From assembly GCF_030209175.1 (NCBI RefSeq), contig NZ_JARVSM010000001.1, positions 1,116,001 through 1,180,000 on the forward strand: DNA of 64,000 bases, given 5' to 3'. Shown here one piece after another: positions 8,846 through 16,107 of the stretch. The position numbers were made by a program, and so were the translations under genes. The stretch comes from Pseudomonas sp. efr-133-TYG-5. Its GTDB lineage: Bacteria > Pseudomonadota > Gammaproteobacteria > Pseudomonadales > Pseudomonadaceae. The notes below the pieces were generated by a model. That model was not told the origin of the DNA. It was given only the letters and a program-made list of their open reading frames with translations, and did no database searches. Position 1 is the stretch's first letter. Each line of letters begins with the position of its first letter.

Positions 8846-9361
8846 ATGGCCTACACGTTCATCACCCTGCCTTCGCCGGTCGGCGAGCTGAAGCTGGTCG
8901 CGAACGGCGCGCGACTGGCAGCCATCCTCTGGGAAAACGACAAACCCGATCGCGTGCGCCTGGGGCCGATGAGCGAAGCGCCGGAGCATCCGCTGCTGCG
9001 CGACACCGCCCGGCAGCTGGAAGAATATTTCGCCGGTACCCGCCAGGCTTTCGAGCTGGAACTGGATTTTGCCGGCACCGCCTTTCAGAAAAAGGTCTGG
9101 GCGGCGCTGCTGACCATTCCCTTTGGCGAGACCCGCACCTACAGCGAAATTGCCGTTCAGATCGGCCACCCCGCCGCGGTGCGGGCAGTAGGCGCTGCGA
9201 ACGGGCGCAATCCGATCTCGATCATTGCGCCGTGCCATCGGGTGATCGGTGCTTCCGGGAAACTGACCGGATTTGCCGGTGGCCTCGAAGCCAAGGCGCA
9301 CCTGTTGACCCTTGAAGGCGGCAACGGCCCGCGGGTTGGCGAGACCGCGGATCTGTTCTAG
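8846..9361 (+). CDS. ogt: Methylated-DNA--protein-cysteine S-methyltransferase (Ogt type)
   Basis: A 171-aa DNA-repair protein that moves an alkyl group from O6-alkylguanine or O4-alkylthymine to its own cysteine and is consumed in the process. The active-site motif is P129-C130-H131-R132-V133. The upstream helix with R-A-V-G-A-A-N-G is the DNA-recognition and arginine-finger region. There is no Ada-type N-terminal regulatory domain, so it resembles Ogt rather than Ada. GGAG lies about 10 nt before the ATG. It is divergent from ggt and converges on nudK. Confidence 0.93.
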   Translation: MAYTFITLPSPVGELKLVANGARLAAILWENDKPDRVRLGPMSEAPEHPLLRDTARQLEEYFAGTRQAFELELDFAGTAFQKKVWAALLTIPFGETRTYSEIAVQIGHPAAVRAVGAANGRNPISIIAPCHRVIGASGKLTGFAGGLEAKAHLLTLEGGNGPRVGETADLF

Positions 9362-9378
9362 ACGATCTGCTCGGCAGA

Positions 9379-9966
9379 TCAGGCAAACAGTTTGTTCATC
9401 GCCGCGTACTGCAACAGCATGATGGTCTTGGCGTCGCAGATCTCACCACGCGCAAAGGCCGCCAGCGCCTCCTCGAAAGGCCACTCCAGCACCTCCAGCT
9501 CTTCCGTCTCCTCCTCCAGACCGCCGCCGTCGCTGACCTTTGCCTGCACGTCGTACTCGGCAATGAAGAAGTGCAGTTTTTCGGTCACCGATCCCGGGCT
9601 CATGTAAGCCTCGAACACCTTTTTCACGTCATGCACGCGATAGCCGGTTTCTTCCTCGGCCTCGGCACGAATCCGTTGCTCCGGTGCCGCACCTTCGAGC
9701 AGCCCCGCCGCCACCTCGATCAGCAACCCGTCATGGCCGTTGACAAAGACCGGCAGACGAAACTGGCGCGTCAGCACCACCGTGCGCTTGTCGCGATTGA
9801 ACAGCAGAATCGCCGCGCCGTTGCCACGGTCGTAGACCTCGCGGGTCTGACGTTGCCAGGCGCCGTCGTTGCGCAGGTAATCGAAGGTGATTTTCTTCAG
9901 CAGATACCAGTCGTGGGACAACACTTGGGTTTCAACGATGTTGATCCGCTCGGCGGTGTTGGGCAT
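9379..9966 (-). CDS. nudK: Nudix hydrolase, GDP-mannose pyrophosphatase NudK-like
   Basis: A 195-aa protein that aligns by eye along its whole length with E. coli NudK (start VLSHDWYLLKK, then REVYDRGNGAAILL). The Nudix helix is A101-E102-A103-E104-E105-E106-T107-G108-Y109. NudK cleaves GDP-mannose to GMP and mannose-1-phosphate. The ATG at 9966 is preferred over an upstream in-frame ATG because AAGGA lies 8 nt before it and because it matches the E. coli length. It is separated from the chitinase genes upstream by a terminator. Confidence 0.88.
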   Translation of the reverse strand: MPNTAERINIVETQVLSHDWYLLKKITFDYLRNDGAWQRQTREVYDRGNGAAILLFNRDKRTVVLTRQFRLPVFVNGHDGLLIEVAAGLLEGAAPEQRIRAEAEEETGYRVHDVKKVFEAYMSPGSVTEKLHFFIAEYDVQAKVSDGGGLEEETEELEVLEWPFEEALAAFARGEICDAKTIMLLQYAAMNKLFA

Positions 9967-10033
9967 GACGCCTGATCCTTTGTGTTCATGGGAAGCGCCC
10001 ATGGTAGGCGAAAAAAACCGCTGCCCCTACGAA

Positions 10034-10061
10034 AAAAGCCCGGCAGCGCTACCGGGCTTTT
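10034..10061. terminator. Terminator downstream of the chitinase gene
   Basis: The stem AAAAGCCCGG/CCGGGCTTTT (10034-10043 with 10052-10061) is flanked by A and T runs on opposite sides. On the minus strand it ends the LPMO-chitinase operon just after the chitinase stop. Confidence 0.85.
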
Positions 10062-10068
10062 CCGCTAC

Positions 10069-11133
10069 TCAGCGCTGGCTTGCGATGTCGTGCACGACCG
10101 CATCGGATGCCTGCGCGGAAAGGCTCGCGCCATGAATCAACGGCCCGTAGCGCCGACTGAACTCCCAGTTGTACGGCACCCGATCCTTGCTGGTGCCGTT
10201 GTCCCAGTTCACCGACCAGGTCATCAGCCCCTTGATCGGCAGACCTTTGATCGCCAGGCGTTTGAGTACGTTGCCGACCACGTTCTTGTCGCTGACATAA
10301 CCGGTGGCGGCGGCATCGACGTTGGCTGGCAGGCCAATGACGAACTTGTCCGCCGGGATCCGGGTAAAGCCACGAGTGCCGGTCACCAGACTCTCGGTCA
10401 GGTAGTAGAGGAAGTCCTCCTTGAGCGCATCGTTGTTCTGCGCGATCCACGCACCGGCACCATTGTTGGCCTCCTGCACCCAGACACCGTCGCCACCCTG
10501 GTTGTAGAACTGCGGGGCGATGAAGTCGTAGTAGCCATCCAGCGCCTGCAGGTAGGCCAGGTACTTGCCGTTGCTGGTCAGGTACGGGAATTCCGGCGCC
10601 ATGCTGATGATGAAGTGCTTGCCCAGGCCGGCGTAGTGATCCTTGACCAGCTTCAGCGCGGCGGGCAGGACGGTCTTGTTGGCGGCGAAATCAATCGCGC
10701 TCTGCTCAAGATCGATGTCCAGACCGTCGAAGCCATAGGTTTCCACCAGACGGATGATTTCATTGGCCAGCGGTTGCTCCTGGCCGCTACGCAACTCAAT
10801 GTGCGCATCGGCGCCGCCGAGGGAAATCAGCACCGCCCGGCCCTGGCTGTTGAGCACCCCGACCTGCCGGCGAAACTCGGCATCGGAAACGTTGTACGGC
10901 TTGAACGTCGGGATGCCGTTGCCCTTCATGAACGCCACGGCGACCACGTTGTATTCCTTGGGCACCTCTTCCAGGGCGACATTGGCGAACTGGCCACGCT
11001 GGTAGCCGTCACTCGGACCGGCCGGCCAGTTGTGCCAGAAGCCCATGAGGATCTTCTTGCCGGCAATGCTCGGCATCAGCGACGCAGCGTCGCTCGCCTG
11101 GGTGTGCAACAAGGTGAAGTCGATGTTTGCCAT
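10069..11133 (-). CDS. chiC: GH18 chitinase, ChiC-like, without Sec signal peptide
   Basis: A 354-aa glycoside hydrolase family 18 enzyme that cuts beta-1,4 bonds in chitin. The catalytic DxxDxDxE motif is D136-G-L-D139-I-D141-L-E143, with E143 as acid/base; the SxGG motif is S104-L-G-G107. It resembles the catalytic part of P. aeruginosa ChiC but ends without a carbohydrate-binding module. The N-terminus (MANIDFTLLH) is polar and has no signal peptide. P. aeruginosa ChiC is likewise known to leave the cell without a classical signal. AAGGA lies 7 nt before the ATG. It is the second gene of an operon, 38 nt after the LPMO gene. Confidence 0.9.
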   Translation of the reverse strand: MANIDFTLLHTQASDAASLMPSIAGKKILMGFWHNWPAGPSDGYQRGQFANVALEEVPKEYNVVAVAFMKGNGIPTFKPYNVSDAEFRRQVGVLNSQGRAVLISLGGADAHIELRSGQEQPLANEIIRLVETYGFDGLDIDLEQSAIDFAANKTVLPAALKLVKDHYAGLGKHFIISMAPEFPYLTSNGKYLAYLQALDGYYDFIAPQFYNQGGDGVWVQEANNGAGAWIAQNNDALKEDFLYYLTESLVTGTRGFTRIPADKFVIGLPANVDAAATGYVSDKNVVGNVLKRLAIKGLPIKGLMTWSVNWDNGTSKDRVPYNWEFSRRYGPLIHGASLSAQASDAVVHDIASQR

Positions 11134-11171
11134 GTTCTAATCCTTCAGAACGTGTGAGAGAGAACGCGGAC

Positions 11172-11807
11172 TTATTTGAAGTCGACGTCGAACGCCTGGT
11201 AGAAGGCGTTGCCGGTGTTGGCAACGATCCACATCAGCACGATGACGTGATGGCCGCGTTTGTTGGCCGGCAGTTTCACCGCGTGATTGACCTTGGCTTT
11301 CAATTCCGCCGCATGACTGTAGTACGGCACCTGCGGATAGAAATCCTCGGCGAACGGTTGTGCCTCCAGTTGCGCGCGACTGATGCGCTGCTGCGGATCC
11401 CAGCCATCCTTGGTGATCAGCCATCGATAGCCACGGGTGGTGTGCGGCGCGGTGTATTCCCACTTCACTTCGAGGATCTGCCCGGGCGTGACGTTGAGCA
11501 GCGGCCAGTCGAACGGACGACCGAGCTTCTTGCTCATTTCGGCCGCGGTGAAGTTCACGCAATCACGCGCATCGGTCTTGCCGCCGCTGAGGATGTAGCC
11601 ATCGGCCGGCGGCACGACGCTCGGGTTGTCCGACTCGAAAGGCGCGGGAAACGGCCCGGCCACCAGCGCCGGGAAGTTCTTGCCACCTTCCATTTCGTTG
11701 ACCTGCCAGGCCTCGAGCAATCCCTGCTCGATGGCCACCGCGCCGCGGCTGGCCGGGGAAATCACGCGACCGTGTCGCAGTTGGGTTTGAGCTTGTGGTT
11801 GATTCAT
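11172..11807 (-). CDS. AA10 lytic polysaccharide monooxygenase (chitin-binding protein) with short non-Sec leader
   Basis: A 211-aa copper oxidase-type protein that should cleave crystalline chitin and assist the adjacent chitinase. From residue 12 it aligns with Serratia CBP21: HGRVISPASR, then PHTTRGYRW, then NTGNAFYQAF. The histidine brace would be H12 and H122, with axial F202. LPMOs need the first His as the mature N-terminus, but residues 1-11 (MNQPQAQTQLR) are not a Sec signal. The ATG at 11807 is chosen because GGAG lies 8 nt upstream; the GTG at 11816 would overlap that site. It is the first gene of the operon with chiC. Confidence 0.88.
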   Translation of the reverse strand: MNQPQAQTQLRHGRVISPASRGAVAIEQGLLEAWQVNEMEGGKNFPALVAGPFPAPFESDNPSVVPPADGYILSGGKTDARDCVNFTAAEMSKKLGRPFDWPLLNVTPGQILEVKWEYTAPHTTRGYRWLITKDGWDPQQRISRAQLEAQPFAEDFYPQVPYYSHAAELKAKVNHAVKLPANKRGHHVIVLMWIVANTGNAFYQAFDVDFK

Positions 11808-11832
11808 GTTGTTCACTCCGTTGATTTGAGAA

Positions 11833-11851
11833 CTCTCCTTTCCGAGGAGAG
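11833..11851 (-). promoter_or_regulatory. Leader hairpin with GGA loop: candidate RsmA/RsmE (CsrA) binding site
   Basis: In the LPMO mRNA leader a 7-bp stem CTCTCCT/AGGAGAG encloses the loop CGGAA. It is followed by a second GGA in the Shine-Dalgarno (11816-11819). A GGA in a hairpin loop plus one over the ribosome site is the arrangement expected of an RsmA/RsmE target. Secreted chitinolytic enzymes in Pseudomonas are commonly under Gac/Rsm control. Binding itself is inferred. Confidence 0.5.
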
Positions 11852-12029
11852 GCCTTCAACCTAGCGGAGCTGGTTTTTTTGTCCATCGGCGGATTTGTCG
11901 CAGCGTGTCGGTCAATTCCTGGCAAACCCGCCAGAACACTGGATATAAATACAGTGCATTGCACCGACTCGCACGCCACGCATGGCAGAAGGACTACACG
12001 CCGAACTCACAAGAACCTGCATTCATGGC

Positions 12030-12467
12030 TCAGGACAACTGTGCCTTGAACTCTTTCTGATACTGACCGGCGAGCTGTTCCTTCTGTTTGTCATCGAGCA
12101 GCTTGCCGGCCATCTGGAAGAACTTCTGCTCTTCTTCCTTGAGGTGGTGATGGACCTTGTCCGAAAGCTTTTTCGCCGCGGCCAGCCAGGCCGGACTGGA
12201 CATCTCGGTCTCGTCCAGCTCTTCCATCATCTCGTCCATCTCATGGTGTTCGGCGATGGCGTGGCGGCTGAGGTCGACGCCGTTATCGAACTCCATCAGC
12301 GGGATATAAAAGTGCCGCTCTTCTGCCGTCTCATGGGCCTGCAGTTCGGCCTTGAGCTGCTTGTACGCCGCGACACGCTCCGGGGTGTCGCCGCTGGTTT
12401 CGATCAAAGTCTTGGCGTAGGCGCGCTGACGGTCGTGGCTTTCGCGCAGGGCTTCGAAAATATTCAT
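12030..12467 (-). CDS. Hemerythrin-like (HHE domain) protein
   Basis: A 145-aa all-helical cytoplasmic protein with the hemerythrin-type iron ligands: H11, H45-x3-E49, H74/H75 and H106-H108 with E112. HHE proteins bind a di-iron centre and are used for oxygen, NO or iron handling. The C-terminal tail is rich in K, Q and E and coiled. GAGGA precedes the ATG. It is divergent from a GNAT gene with a 146-nt gap. The physiological ligand is unknown. Confidence 0.85.
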   Translation of the reverse strand: MNIFEALRESHDRQRAYAKTLIETSGDTPERVAAYKQLKAELQAHETAEERHFYIPLMEFDNGVDLSRHAIAEHHEMDEMMEELDETEMSSPAWLAAAKKLSDKVHHHLKEEEQKFFQMAGKLLDDKQKEQLAGQYQKEFKAQLS

Positions 12468-12613
12468 GGAAGGTCCTCGGTGAACGCGTCCGGGATGACG
12501 CCGTTAAAGCCTAGACCCCGGCGCGCAAGCGGCGGTTCCACGGCTTTTGCAGGGATGGAAGAAATCGGCGCGGCGCGCTAGGCTGCCCGTCCACTGCCCA
12601 CAAGGAAGCGCAG

Positions 12614-13039
12614 ATGAACTTGCGGATCGAGTTGTCGCCACACTCCACGGAAGAGGAACGCCTGGCCATCCTGGCCCCGCTGCACGCCTATAACGTTGCC
12701 AAGGCCGGGATCGCCAAATCGGAACCGTTGACGCTGCTGGTGCGCGACGAGCACGACGCCATCCTCGGCGGTCTGTACGGGCGCCAGGTCTGCCAATGGC
12801 TGTTTGTCGATTTGCTGGCGGTGCCCGAAGCAGGCCGGGGCCAGGGCATCGGCTCAAGACTGATGCAGATGGCAGAAGATCTGGCGCGCGAACAGGGCTG
12901 CATCGGCGTCTGGCTCGATACCTTCGATTTTCAGGCGCCGGACTTCTACAAGAAACTGGGTTATAGCCAGTTCGGCGAACTGCTGGATTATCCGCCGGGC
13001 CACAAGCGCCATTTCTTTCAGAAACGCCTGAACGGCTGA
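12614..13039 (+). CDS. GNAT-family N-acetyltransferase
   Basis: A 141-aa single-domain acetyltransferase. The acetyl-CoA loop is GRGQGIGSRL near residues 78-87, followed by the DTFDFQAPDFYKKLGY element near the C-terminus. Substrate unknown. AAGGA lies 7 nt before the ATG. It faces away from the hemerythrin gene and towards a small lipoprotein gene. It is clearly different from the GNAT proteins at 4.0 and 40.7 kb. Confidence 0.87.
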   Translation: MNLRIELSPHSTEEERLAILAPLHAYNVAKAGIAKSEPLTLLVRDEHDAILGGLYGRQVCQWLFVDLLAVPEAGRGQGIGSRLMQMAEDLAREQGCIGVWLDTFDFQAPDFYKKLGYSQFGELLDYPPGHKRHFFQKRLNG

Positions 13040-13097
13040 GCGCCAGGGCCATCGGCGCGAGTCGACTCGCGCTGATGGCAACTGCCGCCATGACCGC

Positions 13098-13448
13098 TTA
13101 CAGGCAGGTCGCCAATGCCGCCAGACGGCGTTTGGCGACAAAATCATCCTGCTGCGCGTAGTAATTCAGCGTCGTCCCCGACGCGTCACTGTTGATATCG
13201 ACAAACGACTCGGCCGAACGGGTGTAGACCGTCGAACCGCCCTGCTTGCCCGGCTCCAGGTACGCGGCGGCATCGACGCCGAACACGGCTTCGTCCTGCC
13301 AGGAAAACTGCACGCACTGGGCCACGACTTTCTCGGGTTTCTCCGAAGTCAGGGTCTTGTAAGGGGTCCTGGTGCGGGCATCGTCCATCACCGAACCTGC
13401 GCAACCGGCCAGCACGGTCGCCGCCAGCGCTACCATCAGAATTCGCAT
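13098..13448 (-). CDS. Small putative lipoprotein
   Basis: A 116-aa protein with a short lipoprotein signal ending in the lipobox LAGC (Cys16), followed by A-G-S, which suggests outer-membrane sorting. The mature part has Cys residues near its middle and at the penultimate position, which may form a disulfide. No domain is recognised. It converges with the GNAT gene. Confidence 0.7.
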   Translation of the reverse strand: MRILMVALAATVLAGCAGSVMDDARTRTPYKTLTSEKPEKVVAQCVQFSWQDEAVFGVDAAAYLEPGKQGGSTVYTRSAESFVDINSDASGTTLNYYAQQDDFVAKRRLAALATCL

Positions 13449-13583
13449 TGCATTCGCTCATCCGGAAAAAAGCGGACTGTAGCACCGTGGCACGCAGAAT
13501 CGTTCTGCTTTACTGCATTTAGAGCGCGACAGGTGCCGGCCGCTGCGGCACCCTATGGTCAACCAGCCCGATAAGGAAAGCCC

Positions 13584-13913
13584 ATGGCGGCCACCGACCA
13601 ACGACACGAACACGCCCTGAAACTGTTTCTCGATGCGCGCCCCGAGTTGCGCGAAAGTCTCGACCATCTCAACCCGCTCCTGGCCCAGGCCAAAGGCGAA
13701 ACCCCGGCGCAATATCGCGAAGAACGCCTGCATGAGGCGTTCGAGGCGGAGGCGGAAAGCCAGGGCTTGTTCGCCTGGGAACTGACTCTGCAACTGACCG
13801 CCGCTTCGTCCGAGGAATATCAGGCGCAGCGCCTGGAGGTGCATCGCGAAGTCGCGGAAATGGCCGGCATGGACTGGCTGGAATACTGCGATCTGTATGG
13901 CATAGAACCTTAG
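13584..13913 (+). CDS. Small acidic helical protein, possibly DUF6388-like
   Basis: A 109-aa, strongly acidic, soluble protein with many E, A and L residues, predicted mostly helical, ending in WLEYCDLYGIEP. I recall similar small proteins in Pseudomonas (DUF6388), but this assignment is from memory and weak. AAGGA lies 6 nt before the ATG. Function is unknown. It is 24 nt upstream of the DUF1275 gene on the same strand and may share its transcript. Confidence 0.65.
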   Translation: MAATDQRHEHALKLFLDARPELRESLDHLNPLLAQAKGETPAQYREERLHEAFEAEAESQGLFAWELTLQLTAASSEEYQAQRLEVHREVAEMAGMDWLEYCDLYGIEP

Positions 13914-13937
13914 TCACCGCTCAAGGACCCGTTGCCC

Positions 13938-14642
13938 ATGTTGCCATCCGCCCCGACCCACCGCGCCAGCCCCGGCCATCTGCACACGCAGAAATGGCGC
14001 GGTCGCGTGGGGCTGGCGCTGGTGGCCGCGCTCTCGGTCCTGGCCGGCATGACCGATGCGATCGGCTTCATGGCCAGTGGCGACTTCGTCTCGTTCATGA
14101 GTGGCAACACTACGCGCCTGGCCGTGGCGATCAGTGCTGGCGACATGGGCCTGACACTACGGCTGGTGCTGCTGGTCGCCACGTTCGTGGTCGGCAATGC
14201 CCTCGGCGTCGTGGTCGGTCGATTTGGCGGGCGGCGTGCGCTGCCCCTGCTGCTGTGCATCGCCACCCTGCTCTGCGGCGCGGCCGCCTGGCCGTCCGAC
14301 GTGCAGCTGCCGGCGCTGCTGGCGGCGATCATCGCCATGGGCATGCTCAATGCGGCGGTGGAAGAAGTGAACGGCCTGGCGGTCGGGCTGACGTACGTCA
14401 CCGGTGCACTGTCGCGGTTCGGTCGCGGCCTGGGCCGTTGGATGCTCGGCGAGCGGCGAAACGGCTGGCGCGTGCAACTGGTGCCGTGGAGCGGCATGTT
14501 CATCGGCGCAGTGATCGGCGCCGTGCTGGAGCATCACCTGGGGCTCAGGGCCCTGTTCGTCAGCGGCCTGCTGGCGGCGCTGATCGGCCTGCTGTCGCTG
14601 AAGATCCCGCGGCGCTGGCAGTTGGGCTACATGCCACGCTGA
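13938..14642 (+). CDS. YoaK/DUF1275-family membrane protein
   Basis: A 234-aa inner-membrane protein with about six hydrophobic segments. The conserved first helix pattern is AGMTDAIGFMASGDFVSFMSG, then NTTRLAV, diagnostic of DUF1275 (YoaK family). A second conserved stretch is ALSRFGRGLGRW. The function of the family is not established. The ATG at 13938 is preferred over a TTG two codons earlier because AGGA sits at a better distance. It follows the small acidic gene. Confidence 0.85.
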   Translation: MLPSAPTHRASPGHLHTQKWRGRVGLALVAALSVLAGMTDAIGFMASGDFVSFMSGNTTRLAVAISAGDMGLTLRLVLLVATFVVGNALGVVVGRFGGRRALPLLLCIATLLCGAAAWPSDVQLPALLAAIIAMGMLNAAVEEVNGLAVGLTYVTGALSRFGRGLGRWMLGERRNGWRVQLVPWSGMFIGAVIGAVLEHHLGLRALFVSGLLAALIGLLSLKIPRRWQLGYMPR

Positions 14643-14731
14643 AAACGCCGACAGCGGCTGTGGCAAGATCGCCTTAGCCGCTCCGCCGAGAAAGCTTTAT
14701 CATGGCCGCAGTTTCGCTGATCGAGTCCGTC

Positions 14732-15124
14732 ATGAAGTTCGCCATTGCGCTGTTTTCCGCCGCCCACGCGCCCTCCTCGCGCCGCGCCCTGCTGTTCGCC
14801 CAGGCGGCACTGGCCGGCGGGCATGAGATCGTCCGGCTGTTTTTCTATCAGGACGGCGTCCACAACGCCTCCGACGCGGTGGTTACGCCGCAGGACGAAC
14901 CGGACCTGCCCAGACAATGGCGCACCTTCATCACCGAGCAGCAACTGGACGGCGTGGTATGCATCGCCGCCGCCCTGCGCCGTGGCGTGCTGAACGGCGA
15001 AGAAGCCCAGCGCTATCAGCGTGACGCGGTGGCTGTCAGCGCCCCGTGGGAGCTGTCCGGACTCGGCCAGTTGCACGATGCGGTGCAAGACGCCGACCGC
15101 CTGATCTGTTTCGGAGGCGCGTGA
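14732..15124 (+). CDS. tusD: Sulfurtransferase complex subunit TusD
   Basis: A 130-aa DsrE-family protein, the catalytic subunit of the TusBCD complex. TusD accepts sulfur as a persulfide from TusA and passes it to TusE for 2-thiouridine formation in tRNA by MnmA. The persulfide cysteine is C77 (DGVVCIAAALRRG), matching Cys78 of E. coli TusD. The ATG at 14732 gives the usual N-terminus MKFAIALFSA. It is the first gene of tusDCBE; mnmA, the user of the sulfur, is 21 kb away in this window. Confidence 0.93.
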   Translation: MKFAIALFSAAHAPSSRRALLFAQAALAGGHEIVRLFFYQDGVHNASDAVVTPQDEPDLPRQWRTFITEQQLDGVVCIAAALRRGVLNGEEAQRYQRDAVAVSAPWELSGLGQLHDAVQDADRLICFGGA

Positions 15125-15125
15125 G

Positions 15126-15482
15126 ATGGCCAAATCCCTGTTGATTATCAGCCGCCAGGCGCCGTGGTCCGGCCCCGCCGCCCGCGAGGCGCTGGACATC
15201 GTGCTGGCCGGCGGCGCCTTCGATCTGCCGATCGGCCTGCTGTTTCTCGATGACGGCGTGCTGCAACTGGCGGCAGGACAAAATGCCAGGGCAGTGCAGC
15301 AGAAAGACCTCAGTGCCAACCTGCAGGCATTGCCGATGTTCGGCGTCGAGGCCCTGTTCTACTGCGCCGAAAGCGCCAGCACCCGCGGCCTCGGCGCGCT
15401 GTCGCTGGACGAGGCGCAAGCGCTGGCCGCCGAGCAAATCACCGCCCTTATTGACCGTTACGACCAGGTGATCACCCTCTGA
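15126..15482 (+). CDS. tusC: Sulfurtransferase complex subunit TusC
   Basis: A 118-aa DsrF-type protein and structural partner of TusD and TusB in the (BCD)2 heterohexamer. The start MAKSLLIISRQAPW and the region ALFYCAESASTRGL are typical. It begins 2 nt after tusD, and its stop overlaps the tusB start by one base (TGATG), so the subunits are translationally coupled. Confidence 0.92.
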   Translation: MAKSLLIISRQAPWSGPAAREALDIVLAGGAFDLPIGLLFLDDGVLQLAAGQNARAVQQKDLSANLQALPMFGVEALFYCAESASTRGLGALSLDEAQALAAEQITALIDRYDQVITL

Positions 15483-15775
15483 TGTCGACTTTGCATGTGT
15501 TGTCTCATTCCCCGTTCGGCGACGAGCGCCTGAGCAGTTGCCTGCGCGTGATCGGCGCTGCCGATGCCCTGCTGTTGTCCGGCGACGCGGTGTACGCCCT
15601 GCAACCGGGCACCGCGCCGTTCGATACGCTGGCGGCGCGCCGGGTAAAACTGTTTGCCCTGGCCGAAGACCTGCAGGCCCGTGCCGTGGAGGTTCCGCAC
15701 TGGGCCGAAGCCATCGACTACCCGGCCTTCGTCGAGTTGTCGATCCACCACGACAAGGTCAACAGCTGGTTATGA
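15482..15775 (+). CDS. tusB: Sulfurtransferase complex subunit TusB
   Basis: A 97-aa DsrH-family protein, the smallest subunit of the TusBCD sulfur relay. The start MSTLHVLSHSPFGDERLSSCL is family-typical, including the early S/C-rich stretch. It overlaps tusC by one base and tusE by four bases (ATGA), consistent with one polycistronic transcript and coupled translation. Confidence 0.92.
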   Translation: MSTLHVLSHSPFGDERLSSCLRVIGAADALLLSGDAVYALQPGTAPFDTLAARRVKLFALAEDLQARAVEVPHWAEAIDYPAFVELSIHHDKVNSWL

Positions 15776-16107
15776 AAGCATTGACCATCGGCGCTCGCGC
15801 CATTGAACTGGACAAGGACGGCTTCCTGGTCGACCTCGACGACTGGTCGGCCGACGTCGCCAGCGCCCTCGCCGCCGCCGAAGGCATCGAGTTGAGCGCC
15901 GAGCACTGGGAAGTCCTCGAACTGCTGCGCAGCTTCTACGCCGAATTCCAGCTGTCCCCGGCCACCCGGCCGCTGATCAAGTACACCGCGCTCAAGCTCG
16001 GCCCGGACAAGGGCAACAGCCTGCACCTCAACCGCCTGTTCAACGGCACCCCCGCCAAACTCGCCGCGAAGCTGGCGGGCCTGCCCAAACCGACCAATTG
16101 CCTATGA
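15772..16107 (+). CDS. tusE: Sulfur relay protein TusE (DsrC family)
   Basis: A 111-aa DsrC-like protein that takes the persulfide from TusD and delivers it to MnmA bound to tRNA. The active cysteine is the penultimate residue C110 (PKPTNCL), as in E. coli TusE. The middle part carries the HWEVLELLRSFY and LFNGTPAKLAAKLAGLPKP signatures. It overlaps tusB and the following gene by ATGA. Confidence 0.94.
   Translation: MKALTIGARAIELDKDGFLVDLDDWSADVASALAAAEGIELSAEHWEVLELLRSFYAEFQLSPATRPLIKYTALKLGPDKGNSLHLNRLFNGTPAKLAAKLAGLPKPTNCL

Noticed and set aside
11808..11816. GTG at 11816 as the LPMO start
   Set aside because: It lies inside the Shine-Dalgarno GGAGTG and has no ribosome site of its own. 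The ATG at 11807 is better placed.
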